Below are positions 28,134-37,017 of a stretch of DNA of 64,000 nt, piece after piece. Under the pieces are notes generated by a model. That model saw only the letters and a list, made by a program, of their open reading frames with translations, was not told the origin of the DNA and ran no database searches. Position numbers and translations under genes: made by a program. Each line of letters begins with the position of its first letter. Position 1 is the first letter of the stretch. Source of the stretch: Dyadobacter sp. MSC1_007 (GTDB lineage Bacteria; Bacteroidota; Bacteroidia; Cytophagales; Spirosomataceae); contig NZ_JAMOZL010000002.1 of assembly GCF_023667495.1 (NCBI RefSeq), positions 1-64,000 of the forward strand. The letters run 5' to 3'.

Positions 28134-29132
28134 CTATTGGACCAGCATCAACTGATTATCTTTCTTGACGAAATGTAATTCAAACAAACTGGAAATATCC
28201 TCGATAAGGGTTTGGGCGTGTGTAGAGGACAATGGAATAGAGCCCGATGCCCTTTTGGTGAGCAGCTCCTGGTTTTCTACCTGGACTGTCACACCATAAT
28301 TTTCTTCGACTTTTTGCAGCATTTCTTCTAATGAAGTGCCGTCGAGGCGCCAGCGCCCGTGCGTCCAGGACGAATAGGTTTCGGGATTGACAACCTCCTT
28401 TGCGGTTACCTGCGAGCCATTGTCATTGATCCGTACCATATCGCCGGGCCTCAGGTAGACCGGTTTTTCTTTTCCTGCCAGGCTCAGCCTGATACTTCCC
28501 GATTTAAGGACAATGCAGCTTCTGGTATGCCTGTCGATGACGTTGAATTGTGTGCCCAGCACCTGGATATTCTTGCCGTCCGATAAATGGACCGTAAAAG
28601 TCGAGTTTCTGCGGAGATGTTTTATGTCGAAAAAGGCTTCACCTTCCAGCCAGATCTCCCGCGGTCCTCCCTTCCATATTGCCGGGTACCGAAGCCTGCT
28701 GTTGCCGTTCAGTACCACCTGAGAGCTGTCGGGCAGCGTAATGTGGCGCGTTTGTCCGTATGCGGCTTGTATGTACACCGTTTCCGATCGTTTCAGCCAC
28801 ATCCAGCAAAGTGAACAGACCAGCAACATGCTTGCGGCAATGGCCAGATATCTTTTCAGGTTGTATTGACTGCTGTAAGGGTTAAGGTGCTTTTTTCTGT
28901 TGTCCTGCGTATTAAGGAGTCGCTCCTGCGTGCCGGACCAGACCTGCTCCCGGGACATCATCAGTTCGGCAAGGTTTCCCTGATAGTCTTCCGACGCATT
29001 TTCATTGTTCCATTCCAATGCCATCGTAGCGTTGTCAGGATGTAATGCAAGCCACCTTTCGACCACCCTGTTTTGTTCCCGGGTGGTCTTTCCAGTAAAG
29101 TAATGCATGACAAGCTGTTTGGTAACTTCCAT
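28134..29132 (-). CDS. FecR family anti-sigma factor
   Basis: A 332-residue anti-sigma/sensor. The cytoplasmic part covers about residues 1-92. It is followed by a transmembrane helix (YLAIAASMLLVCSLCWMWL, about 94-112). The periplasmic FecR domain (AYGQTRHITLPDSSQVVLNG, LEGEAFFDIKH) and a short C-terminal DUF4974-like domain (RWRLDGTSLEEMLQKVEENY) follow. It is the first gene of the minus-strand series and precedes an STN-type SusC. No sigma gene stands upstream of it, as the next 417 bases are intergenic. The only sigma factor left without a partner is at the other end of the series (14529-15089). Confidence 0.92.
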   Translation of the reverse strand: MEVTKQLVMHYFTGKTTREQNRVVERWLALHPDNATMALEWNNENASEDYQGNLAELMMSREQVWSGTQERLLNTQDNRKKHLNPYSSQYNLKRYLAIAASMLLVCSLCWMWLKRSETVYIQAAYGQTRHITLPDSSQVVLNGNSRLRYPAIWKGGPREIWLEGEAFFDIKHLRRNSTFTVHLSDGKNIQVLGTQFNVIDRHTRSCIVLKSGSIRLSLAGKEKPVYLRPGDMVRINDNGSQVTAKEVVNPETYSSWTHGRWRLDGTSLEEMLQKVEENYGVTVQVENQELLTKRASGSIPLSSTHAQTLIEDISSLFELHFVKKDNQLMLVQ

Positions 29133-29549
29133 GGCAACACCGGTTAAGGAACATCGACGATTTGACTGCTATTTGTATAGAGACGATTTTAGATTGGCTA
29201 CCCTATGCTGAGATCAAAAAAAGTTTTGGGGATGCCGGGTTGGAAGGTAAACCTAGGATTTCGCGGAACAGACAGGCCGGAGGTTGTTTGCATTTTTACA
29301 ATGTAAAAGGATAATTTTCTCACTACTGAAATATTGTAAGTGTCATAAAACAGCAAATTATATTTTGATAAAATTTAATTTATATAAATAAACAAGTATA
29401 ATATTGTATAAATGTAAAATTAAATTCTGTGATGTTAAATTTGGGTAAAGATCGGTTAATATCCGGTAAATAACAGCTGGTCAAGTTTTTCAACATTGCG
29501 GAAAGGTTACTTGTGACCTACTGCCAAAACCTAACTAACAGAATGTTTT
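29133..29549 (+). promoter_or_regulatory. 417-base AT-rich divergent intergenic region; -7 box candidate 29436-29443
   Basis: The region separates fecR (minus) from susC (plus). It contains no gene. A very AT-rich core runs from about 29320 to 29450. TAAATTTG at 29436-29443 fits the TAnnTTTG -7 element for the susC side and would give a leader of about 100 bases. No convincing -33 box at the right spacing was seen, and no clear operator or promoter was identified for the fecR side. Confidence 0.35.
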
Positions 29550-32500
29550 ATGGGAAAATTTTTACTGCTAGGCGTCCTGCTGGGATGCTTATGCTGGCAG
29601 ACTGTATCTGCCCAGCAACGAAAAGTCACAGGCAAGGTGACCTCTTCCGACGACGGAAGTGACTTGCCGGGTGTTGCCATCGTGGTGAAAGGCACACCGG
29701 TTGGCGCCAACACCAGTTCTGACGGGACCTACGCTATTTACCTGCCCGAGGGCGCCACAACGCTTGTGTACAGTTTTGTAGGCACTATTACCCAGGAGAT
29801 CCTGGTCGGCAACCGTTCAACAGTCGATGTGCAGCTGGTGGTCGACACCAAAAACCTTCAGGAGATCGTTGTGACCGCCCAGGGCATTGCCCGCGAAAAA
29901 CGCGCACTGGGCTACGCTGTTGCAACTATCGAGAAAAAATCCATCGAGGACCGTCCTCAGGCTGACATTGGCCGGGTATTGCAGGGCAAGATTGCCGGAG
30001 TCAATATCACTTCTACGTCCGGGGTTACGGGTACCGGTACCAACATCACCATCCGGGGATATTCATCCATTACTGGTTCCAGTCAGCCGTTGTTTGTCGT
30101 CGACGGGATCCCATTCAATTCCAATACCAATTCCCGGGGAGGTTTCCAGAGCGGTGGTCAAACAGCTTCGAGCCGTTTTCTGGACATCGATCCCAACAAT
30201 ATCGAAAATATTACCGTCCTGAAAGGTCTGGCTGCGACGGTAACCTACGGCGACCAGGGCCGGAACGGCGTCATCCTGGTCACGACCAAAAACGGGAGCA
30301 AGAAGGCTCGCGCAACCGAGTACTCGCTTACTCAATCGTTATTTGCCAACCAGGCGCATTTGCCCCGCTATCAAAATGACTACGTGGGCGGTTTCCAGCA
30401 AAACCTGGGCTACTTTTTTAGCAACTGGGGCCCCACATTAGCCGAAGCGCAGACTTACCCGTCCCAAAATACCAATACGGCACTCACTACTCATCCCTAC
30501 GGCTTCCTGACGACTTCGGGAGGGCTCCGGGCGGCTATGGCCGATTATGTGGCCTCGGTCAGCCCATATAAAATGCAGGTCTACCCCAACAACATCAAGG
30601 ATTTCTTTCGTACCGGAAAAATCTCCACGACCTCTTTGAATGTTTCCGGGGGCGGTGAAAAAGTCAGCTACAACATCTCGGCAGGATATAATACCGAGCA
30701 AGGCTATATCCCTGAAAACGGACTGAAAAGGCTCAATCTGGGGCTCGGGTTGAATGCCCAGCTCAGTAAGAAGCTCAATATCATCACCTCGTTCAGTTTC
30801 ACCAATACCGATCAGTGGGCCCCGCCGCTAAGTGGTGGAACCGGCAATAATGCGCTGGATTTCCCATCGGTGCTCGCCAACGTCATGTACACGCCCAGAC
30901 AGGTTGATTTGATGGGATGGCCTTATGAGAATCCGGTTACCGGTGGCACCGTTTACTTCCGGAGCGGCAACGACATTCCTAATCCGAGGTGGATACTGAA
31001 AAATTACAAGACCTCCGGTATCGTTAACAGGCTTTTCAACTCGACGCTTGTCAACTACCAGGTGACCCCGGATCTTACGCTCATTTATAAAGTAGGATTG
31101 GATACCTATACAGAGAATCAGCGGTATCTGCTCAACAAGGGAGGGGTCAGCATGGTCAACGGGTTTTACAGCACCTTTGATATCAACAACAGGATCTGGG
31201 ATAACAGCCTCATAGTTTCTTATAGCAAAACGCTTTCCGAAAAGTTGTCGTTCTCGGCCAAAATCGGGGGGAATATGCGCAATGACCTGTTCGAAGGCAA
31301 AGTTATCACCAGCCAAAACCAGTTGGCCCGCGGCCTTTTTCGTCACAACAATTTTATAGACAACACCGCTACCGATTTCGAGAGCGAACAAACGCGGATC
31401 GGAATATTCGGGGAAATTACTGCTGATATCGACAACGCATTGTTTTTGAATGTGGCAGGTCGCAACGATTGGACCTCGACTGTCGAAACCGATAACCGCA
31501 GGATCTTTTATCCCTCGGCGAGCCTTTCCTTTGTACCGACCAGTGCATTCCAGGGAATGGGGTCCGACTTCCTGAATTTTCTGAAAGTGCGGGTTGGCGT
31601 AGGAACTTCGGCTGGTTTTCCTTCCCCTTACAGTACGCGGAATATCCTCGACCAGAATGCAAGGGCCTTTCTCAACAGTGCCGGTTCGACCATCCAGACG
31701 CATTCGGTCAACAACACACTGGGTAATCCCAACCTGAAACCTGAACTGCATACGGAGTACGAGCTGGGATTGGAAGGTAAGCTCTTCCATAATAAAGTGG
31801 GCTTCGACCTGACGCTGTTCCGAAGAAACACCCGCGACCTGATCACCAATTCTCCTCTGGACGCATCTGCAGGCTATACGTTCACGACGATCAACATCGG
31901 CAAAATCCGCAATGAAGGTATCGAGTTCAGTATGAATGCCAGCCCAATTAAGACCGGCGCATTTTCCTGGGACCTGAACCTGGTATATTCCAGGATCCTG
32001 CCCAAGGTGCTCGACCTGGGCGGTACCTTGCAGGAAGTCCAGATCAGCGGCTTCGGGGCGTCATTGGGTAACTACGCCATTGTGGGACAGCCTTTCAATA
32101 TTATTAAGGGAGCTGGTTTCCGCCGGGATGATCAGGGACGGTTATTGATCGGCAGCAACGGATACCTGCAGGCGACCACTTCGCCGGTAATATTGGGCGA
32201 TCCTAACCCGGCATTTACGAGCAGCCTGTCCAACACATTCAGCTACAAAGGCATTGCGCTGGATGTAATGATCTCCTACCGCCACGGCGGGGCGATGTAC
32301 TCCTCGACCGCAGGCGCATTGATGGGAAGAGGGATGACGGAAGATACCGGCTTGAAAAAAGGCTATGACCGCGCCCAGACCTATATTTTTGATGGTGTAA
32401 AAGCCGATGGCTCCCCTAATAACTACCAGGTTACGGCTTCCGATATCGGGTTCAACAATATTTACTTTTTTGGAGACGAGGGCAGGATGTACGACGGCAG

Positions 32501-32750
32501 TACCATTCGTCTTCAGGAATTGTCGCTATCGTACCAGCTTCCCGCTGGCCTGCTTAGCAAGTTGAAGATCAAAAGGGCATCCATTGCAGTGACCGGTAAC
32601 AACCTGTGGTACAAAGCCCTTCATTTTCCCGACGGGTTGAATTTTGATACCGATAATCTCGGACTGGGGGTCGGCAATGGCCTGGGTTTCGAGTTCCTGA
32701 CCGGGCCGAGTTCAAGACGCTACGGGGCTACTCTCAAGCTCACCTTCTAG
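29550..32750 (+). CDS. SusC/RagA TonB-linked outer membrane protein
   Basis: A 1066-residue TonB-dependent importer without an STN domain. The signal peptide (FLLLGVLLGCLCWQTVSAQQ) leads straight into the carboxypeptidase-like domain (KVTGKVTSSDDGSDLPGVAI). The plug begins at QEIVVTAQGIAREKRALGYA, and a 22-strand type barrel ends in YGATLKLTF. Lack of STN and of a sigma/FecR pair means it is probably not under trans-envelope control. It starts a three-gene set with the SusD-like_2 protein (43 bases on) and a small lipoprotein. The ligand is unknown and no enzyme gene belongs to the set. Confidence 0.95.
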   Translation: MGKFLLLGVLLGCLCWQTVSAQQRKVTGKVTSSDDGSDLPGVAIVVKGTPVGANTSSDGTYAIYLPEGATTLVYSFVGTITQEILVGNRSTVDVQLVVDTKNLQEIVVTAQGIAREKRALGYAVATIEKKSIEDRPQADIGRVLQGKIAGVNITSTSGVTGTGTNITIRGYSSITGSSQPLFVVDGIPFNSNTNSRGGFQSGGQTASSRFLDIDPNNIENITVLKGLAATVTYGDQGRNGVILVTTKNGSKKARATEYSLTQSLFANQAHLPRYQNDYVGGFQQNLGYFFSNWGPTLAEAQTYPSQNTNTALTTHPYGFLTTSGGLRAAMADYVASVSPYKMQVYPNNIKDFFRTGKISTTSLNVSGGGEKVSYNISAGYNTEQGYIPENGLKRLNLGLGLNAQLSKKLNIITSFSFTNTDQWAPPLSGGTGNNALDFPSVLANVMYTPRQVDLMGWPYENPVTGGTVYFRSGNDIPNPRWILKNYKTSGIVNRLFNSTLVNYQVTPDLTLIYKVGLDTYTENQRYLLNKGGVSMVNGFYSTFDINNRIWDNSLIVSYSKTLSEKLSFSAKIGGNMRNDLFEGKVITSQNQLARGLFRHNNFIDNTATDFESEQTRIGIFGEITADIDNALFLNVAGRNDWTSTVETDNRRIFYPSASLSFVPTSAFQGMGSDFLNFLKVRVGVGTSAGFPSPYSTRNILDQNARAFLNSAGSTIQTHSVNNTLGNPNLKPELHTEYELGLEGKLFHNKVGFDLTLFRRNTRDLITNSPLDASAGYTFTTINIGKIRNEGIEFSMNASPIKTGAFSWDLNLVYSRILPKVLDLGGTLQEVQISGFGASLGNYAIVGQPFNIIKGAGFRRDDQGRLLIGSNGYLQATTSPVILGDPNPAFTSSLSNTFSYKGIALDVMISYRHGGAMYSSTAGALMGRGMTEDTGLKKGYDRAQTYIFDGVKADGSPNNYQVTASDIGFNNIYFFGDEGRMYDGSTIRLQELSLSYQLPAGLLSKLKIKRASIAVTGNNLWYKALHFPDGLNFDTDNLGLGVGNGLGFEFLTGPSSRRYGATLKLTF

Positions 32751-32793
32751 GCGCCCTTTCAAAATATTTATTTGATATTAATCCATCCAGATT

Positions 32794-34452
32794 ATGAAGA
32801 AGGATTTGTTACCAAAATTTAAAATATGCCTCCTGGCATTGTTTACTGTGCTTGTCAGCGGCTGCTCGCTCGACCTGCTCGACAATCCCAATGCGGTTAC
32901 GACCAGCAATACCGACGTCAACTACCTGCTGAACCGAATCGAGCTGGATTATGCCGAGCATTTCAATCAGATGGGCAATTCGGGCATGCGGCTTACACGG
33001 ATGCTCAACCAGGGCGCGGCCATTTATGACAATGCGGTCTCTCCCGGCGGTTTTGACGGTGCCTGGACAAACGCGTATGCCAACATCATGACAGACGTCA
33101 AAACCCTGATACCGATAGCCGAATCCAGCGAATTCTTTGTCCATGCGGGTATCGCCCGTACGATACAGGCTTCCGTGCTGCTCAATCTGGTCGACGGCTT
33201 TGGTGACGTACCTTACAGCGAGGCGTTGGATATCAATAATTTCAATCCGAAAACCGACGGCGGGGCTGCTATTTATGCCGCCGTGCTTACCATCCTGGAT
33301 CAGGCTATCGCCAATTTTTCGGCTACTTCGCGCTCGGCGGCGGCCGGCGACATGTACTATGCAGGGAATGCAGGCAATTGGGCGAAGGCAGCCAATACGC
33401 TCAAATTAAAAGCGCTGCTGAACCTGAGATTGACGGATAAAGCGAAGGCCACCTCGGGCATATCAGCATTGATCACCGGCGGTCAGCTTATCAGCGCTGC
33501 TACTGAGAATTTTCAGTTTAAATTCGGTTCCAATCTGACCAACCCCGACACCCGACATCCGCGATATGCAGGGCAATATTCCCCTACTGGAGGCGGCGAC
33601 TACCAGGCCAACCATTATATGGCCGCATTGTATTCGTCCAAAGGCTTTCCAGACCCCCGCATGAGGTATTACTTTTACCGCCAGACGATCGTCAATCCCA
33701 CCGATGTGAATGCGCTCAGATGCATTAATAACCAAAGACCTTCCCATTACGCTACGACAGACGTGTACTGTCTGCCGACGTCGGTGGGCTACTGGGGCCG
33801 CGACCACCTGAGCAACGAAGGTATTCCGCCGGACGGCTTGCTGAGAACAGCCTGGGGAGTTTACCCGGCAGGAGGGTTATATGACAATGATGCAGGAAGG
33901 GCCGTTTCCCTGGGAGCCGGGGCGGGAGGCGCAGGCATACACCCGATCATGATGCGCTCGTTTGTCGATTTTATGCTGGCAGAAGCGGCGCTGACGCTCG
34001 GTACTGCGGGCAGCCCGCGCGAACTGCTCAAAAGCGGGATCGAAAAGTCGACAGCCGATGTGAGAAGCTTTGCACTGGCAACGATAGAAAGTAGCAAAAT
34101 TTCGGCATTCGAAGAGGCCAAGGCGATTGCCTGGGGCAAAGACGTGGAAACATACCTGAATACAGTGCTCAAAGCTTATGACGCAGCCACGACCGACGCT
34201 GCGAGGTTGAATATCATCGCGACCGAATACTGGCTGGCGCTTTACGGAAATGGGGTGGAAGCGTATAACCTTTACCGTAGGACGGGCATGCCGCTCAATA
34301 TGCAGCCGGCGCTCGAAGTGAATCCGGGCGGCTTTGCGAGGTCCTATTACTACCCGGCATCCTTCATTACCAGGAATGCCAATGCGAAGCAGAAAGCGAA
34401 TGTTACACAACCAGTATTTTGGGACAATAACCCGGTAACGCTTTTCAGGTAA
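32794..34452 (+). CDS. SusD-like_2 family outer membrane lipoprotein
   Basis: A 552-residue lipoprotein. The signal peptide ends in a lipobox (LLALFTVLVSGC, Cys24 or so) followed by SLDLLDNPNAVTTSN, the opening seen in the SusD-like_2 (PF12771-type) branch. Other family traits are NYLLNRIELDYAEHFNQMGN, WTNAYANIMTDVKTLIP, NLVDGFGDVPYSEALD, the YYAGNAGNWAKAANTLKLKA helix pair and the C-terminal EYWLALYGNGVEAYNLYRRT. It partners the preceding SusC. This branch often accompanies uptake of ligands other than classic polysaccharides, but nothing in the sequence tells which. Confidence 0.93.
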   Translation: MKKDLLPKFKICLLALFTVLVSGCSLDLLDNPNAVTTSNTDVNYLLNRIELDYAEHFNQMGNSGMRLTRMLNQGAAIYDNAVSPGGFDGAWTNAYANIMTDVKTLIPIAESSEFFVHAGIARTIQASVLLNLVDGFGDVPYSEALDINNFNPKTDGGAAIYAAVLTILDQAIANFSATSRSAAAGDMYYAGNAGNWAKAANTLKLKALLNLRLTDKAKATSGISALITGGQLISAATENFQFKFGSNLTNPDTRHPRYAGQYSPTGGGDYQANHYMAALYSSKGFPDPRMRYYFYRQTIVNPTDVNALRCINNQRPSHYATTDVYCLPTSVGYWGRDHLSNEGIPPDGLLRTAWGVYPAGGLYDNDAGRAVSLGAGAGGAGIHPIMMRSFVDFMLAEAALTLGTAGSPRELLKSGIEKSTADVRSFALATIESSKISAFEEAKAIAWGKDVETYLNTVLKAYDAATTDAARLNIIATEYWLALYGNGVEAYNLYRRTGMPLNMQPALEVNPGGFARSYYYPASFITRNANAKQKANVTQPVFWDNNPVTLFR

Positions 34453-34496
34453 CTCACAACCTTAATTGAAATTTAATCAACTCTTAAATACTGATT

Positions 34497-35075
34497 ATGA
34501 AACATATACAAAGCGTGTTGCTGATCTGCCTGCTGATCATGATTTGCGGCGGGTGCGACTCCCCGCTGGAAAACGAGCGGATCGATGAATTTTCGCTGCA
34601 ATCGGGAGGATATATGCGCGTGGTAACGCCTTACCCGGTCCTTGCTAATACATTTACTGTCAGCCTGGCCAACATGTCGGGGACCAAACTGGAATGCCAG
34701 CACGAGGCGATCACCAAAGACAAAGGGGCTTTGTTTTCCTCTTATGATCTGACAATCCGTTTTGTCGACAATACACCTGCCAATGGCACGAACAATGTTG
34801 CAGATGTGACTTTGCGGAAAATACCTGCGACGTCTTACACCAAAGATGCCAGCACAGGATATCCGCGTGCGACAATGACCATTACCGGTGAGGAAGCATT
34901 AAAAGCTACTGGTTTGGACCCGAAGTCGGTAAGTGCCGGCGACCGGTTCGAAGTGACCGGTACGATGCTGCTAACAGATGGCAAATCGTTCACCGCGTCG
35001 AACACCACCATTGACATCACGGGAGGCGCTTTTTACAGCTCCCCATTTTTTTATCGGATTAACGTAGGCTTATAA
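34497..35075 (+). CDS. Uncharacterised small lipoprotein of a SusCD set
   Basis: A 192-residue protein I do not recognise as a named family. It has a clear lipoprotein signal (SVLLICLLIMICGGC, Cys followed by DSPLEN) and an all-beta-looking body (TFTVSLANMSGTKLECQHE, FSSYDLTIRFVDNTP, FEVTGTMLLTDGKSFTASNT) ending in YRINVGL. It is 44 bases downstream of a SusD-like_2 gene and is closed off by a strong terminator, so it is the third gene of the operon. By position it could be a surface glycan- or peptide-binding accessory protein in the way SusE/SusF or SGBPs are. That is inference from order only; no catalytic motif is visible. Confidence 0.75.
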   Translation: MKHIQSVLLICLLIMICGGCDSPLENERIDEFSLQSGGYMRVVTPYPVLANTFTVSLANMSGTKLECQHEAITKDKGALFSSYDLTIRFVDNTPANGTNNVADVTLRKIPATSYTKDASTGYPRATMTITGEEALKATGLDPKSVSAGDRFEVTGTMLLTDGKSFTASNTTIDITGGAFYSSPFFYRINVGL

Positions 35076-35103
35076 TAGCGTCAACTCATACAAGGTGTTT
35101 ATT

Positions 35104-35138
35104 AAATGCTCCTGCCTTTGGTGGGAGCATTTTTGTTT
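35104..35138 (+). terminator. Rho-independent terminator of the SusCD/lipoprotein operon
   Basis: AAATGCTCCTGCC (35104-35116) pairs with GGTGGGAGCATTT (35120-35132) around a TTT loop, with two G-T wobbles in a 13-bp stem. It is followed by a T-rich tract (TTGTTTTG). It sits 29 bases after the lipoprotein stop. Confidence 0.85.
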
Positions 35139-35245
35139 TGTCCGAATTGGCCCGCTAAATGGTCTGTTTAACCCCCTATTCAGGTGGCTGTATGGTCGTA
35201 GCTTTGTAATGGAATTATTAGTCACATGAATAGCTATTGAACAAT

Positions 35246-35989
35246 ATGGATCTTCATCAAACATTTTATGACCTGCATCACCGGGAAAAGCCTTTCGTGA
35301 TCGCTAATGCCTGGAATGCGAAAAGTGCGCAGATTATCGAGAAAGCCGGTTTTGATGCCATCGCGACATCAAGTGGCGCCATTGCCGATTCATTGGGTTA
35401 CAAGGATGGTGAGCAAATCCCGTTCGACGAGCTGCTTTACATCGTGAAAAGGATCAAAGCGGTGACGAGCATTCCATTATCCGTCGATATCGAGAGGGGA
35501 TATACCGATAACCTTGGAGTTTTGACCCGGCATATCCAATCGATTATCGATGCGGGTGCAGTGGGCATTAATCTGGAAGACTATCAGGGCCAGGACATTT
35601 TTCTGAAAAAGTTACAGTCCATCAGTAATTATCTGGAAAAGACCGGCCAGCGGCTATTTATCAATGCCAGGACCGATGTTTTCCTGCAAAAGCTGCCGGA
35701 ACCTGTGGAAACAGTCATTGCCAGGGCTGGTCTCTATCAAGATGCTGGCGCGAATGGCCTGTTTGTGCCGGGTGTTCAGGATATTGATCAAATCAAACAA
35801 ATTGTATCGGCGGTTGCTCTGCCGGTCAACCTGGTGGGCGTTTCCAGCATTTCGTCTGTTGCATTGCTGGCGGGTTGCGGAGTGAAAAGGATCAGCATGG
35901 CAGGGATTTTATATTCCGCTGGCTACAAAAAAATCGACGCGCTGGTGAATACGATCAAGTCGGAAAATTCATTGAGCGCTTTGTATTAG
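35246..35989 (+). CDS. Isocitrate lyase/phosphoenolpyruvate mutase family protein
   Basis: A cytoplasmic enzyme of about 247 residues in the PEP mutase/isocitrate lyase superfamily. The ATG at 35246 is preferred over a TTG three codons earlier. Superfamily motifs are present: NAWNAKSAQIIEKAGFDAIA, TSSGAIADSLGYKDGEQ, the metal/phosphate-binding DIERGYTDN and GINLEDYQG, and INARTDVFL. Members cleave or form C-C or C-P bonds next to a 2-oxo acid (oxaloacetate hydrolase, methylisocitrate lyase, PEP mutase, carboxyvinyl-carboxyphosphonate mutase). The KCGHC-like Cys motif of true isocitrate lyases is absent, so a 2-methylisocitrate lyase-like or oxaloacetate-acting role is open. It stands alone between two terminators. 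Confidence 0.87.
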   Translation: MDLHQTFYDLHHREKPFVIANAWNAKSAQIIEKAGFDAIATSSGAIADSLGYKDGEQIPFDELLYIVKRIKAVTSIPLSVDIERGYTDNLGVLTRHIQSIIDAGAVGINLEDYQGQDIFLKKLQSISNYLEKTGQRLFINARTDVFLQKLPEPVETVIARAGLYQDAGANGLFVPGVQDIDQIKQIVSAVALPVNLVGVSSISSVALLAGCGVKRISMAGILYSAGYKKIDALVNTIKSENSLSALY

Positions 35990-36027
35990 CAGGTTTCGCA
36001 GCAAACAGATGGTATTGTTTCGCATGA

Positions 36028-36055
36028 AAAGGGAAGGTCAAACGGCCTTCCCTTT
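36028..36055. terminator. Bidirectional stem-loop terminator
   Basis: AAAGGGAAGGTC (36028-36039) pairs with GGCCTTCCCTTT (36044-36055) around an AAAC loop, with one wobble. The A-run on the left and T-run on the right allow use from either side, ending the PEP mutase-family gene and the convergent membrane protein gene. Confidence 0.8.
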
Positions 36056-36103
36056 CACTCTTGTTGCCCCGTTCTTGCAGGGGCCTGGCTTCTAGATGCA
36101 TTG

Positions 36104-36898
36104 TTAAATTGTTACTGCCTGAGCCTTTTGTACCCGCGACGCCGTTGTAGCAATCACCAGTGCAATGCCGCAGAAGGCGAGACATTCAAAAGACCCGATG
36201 ATATTCTCACCATCCCGGAAATGAGGAAAACGAATCGCGTAATAAAGATGCAGCATGATCAGCCATAAAAACAGTGCAATGCTCATCAGCAATCCGATCA
36301 TTTTTACTTTGAAATTGATTATAAAAGATATCCCCGAGCCGAGCAGGGCAACGCCTGCTATAAATGTCCAGAATACCGGCCAGGGGATGTATTTTGGTAC
36401 TAATCCGCTGATTGGTACCGTGGCGTCAAGGTGACTGTAGCCGAAGATTAAGAGCATGATGGCAAAGAAGTATTTTCCGACGGGGGCGACTTTATATAGT
36501 GTGTCAAAAAACTTGTTGGATACGGTCCGGGGTGAGGTCGACGCCATTACAAATGCTCCGCCGGACAGCGCCAGCATTTTTATCGCATCGGTCCAAAAGC
36601 CTCTTATTTCCGGGTGATTTTGCAGACGGATAGGGACATGGCCGAGAAGTAAAAAGAGGAAAAAGACGACGCCGAGCACCAGGCCGACCTCTCTGGTGTA
36701 TTTGTCAATGCAAATGAGAACACCCGACGCAAGGAAATAAATGGCAATTAAATAAATGAGGAATGAAATGTGGGCAACCGATTCAGCAGGAACGGGTAAA
36801 ATGATGGGCCGGAAGCCCTTGTAGAAGAAATGCAGTAATCCCATTCCGACCACGCCAATGCCGAAAAAGATCCGGCCATAATGTTTTAAATTTGTCAT
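36104..36898 (-). CDS. DoxX-like multi-pass membrane protein, internally duplicated
   Basis: A 264-residue inner-membrane protein with about eight hydrophobic helices. The two halves look related. The first half runs from IFFGIGVVGMGLLHFFYKGF through PVPAESVAHISFLIYLIAIY to FFLFLLLGHVPIRL. The second runs from YFFAIMLLIFGYSHLDATVP through YIPWPVFWTFIAGVALLGSG to ALFLWLIMLHLYYAIRFP. Each half therefore resembles a four-helix DoxX-like unit with a GxxH helix, a proline-rich loop, a helix with an SG motif and a helix ending in H-x-P/Y. The function of DoxX-like proteins is largely unknown (redox and stress links in some). It is divergent from a putative membrane-bound regulator gene with 119 bases between them. 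Confidence 0.75.
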   Translation of the reverse strand: MTNLKHYGRIFFGIGVVGMGLLHFFYKGFRPIILPVPAESVAHISFLIYLIAIYFLASGVLICIDKYTREVGLVLGVVFFLFLLLGHVPIRLQNHPEIRGFWTDAIKMLALSGGAFVMASTSPRTVSNKFFDTLYKVAPVGKYFFAIMLLIFGYSHLDATVPISGLVPKYIPWPVFWTFIAGVALLGSGISFIINFKVKMIGLLMSIALFLWLIMLHLYYAIRFPHFRDGENIIGSFECLAFCGIALVIATTASRVQKAQAVTI

Positions 36899-37017
36899 AT
36901 ACGCTTCATGGATTAAAATTTGACAGCTTCAAAGTAAGCGGTATGACCAGTTGATTTTATCGACAAAACCCAGTCAAAATCCTTCAAAAACGAACAAATT
37001 GAAAACAGGGCCATCCA

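Noticed and set aside
30828-31790. 320-codon minus-strand open frame opposite the third SusC
   Set aside because: Shadow of the barrel coding sequence; no family features.
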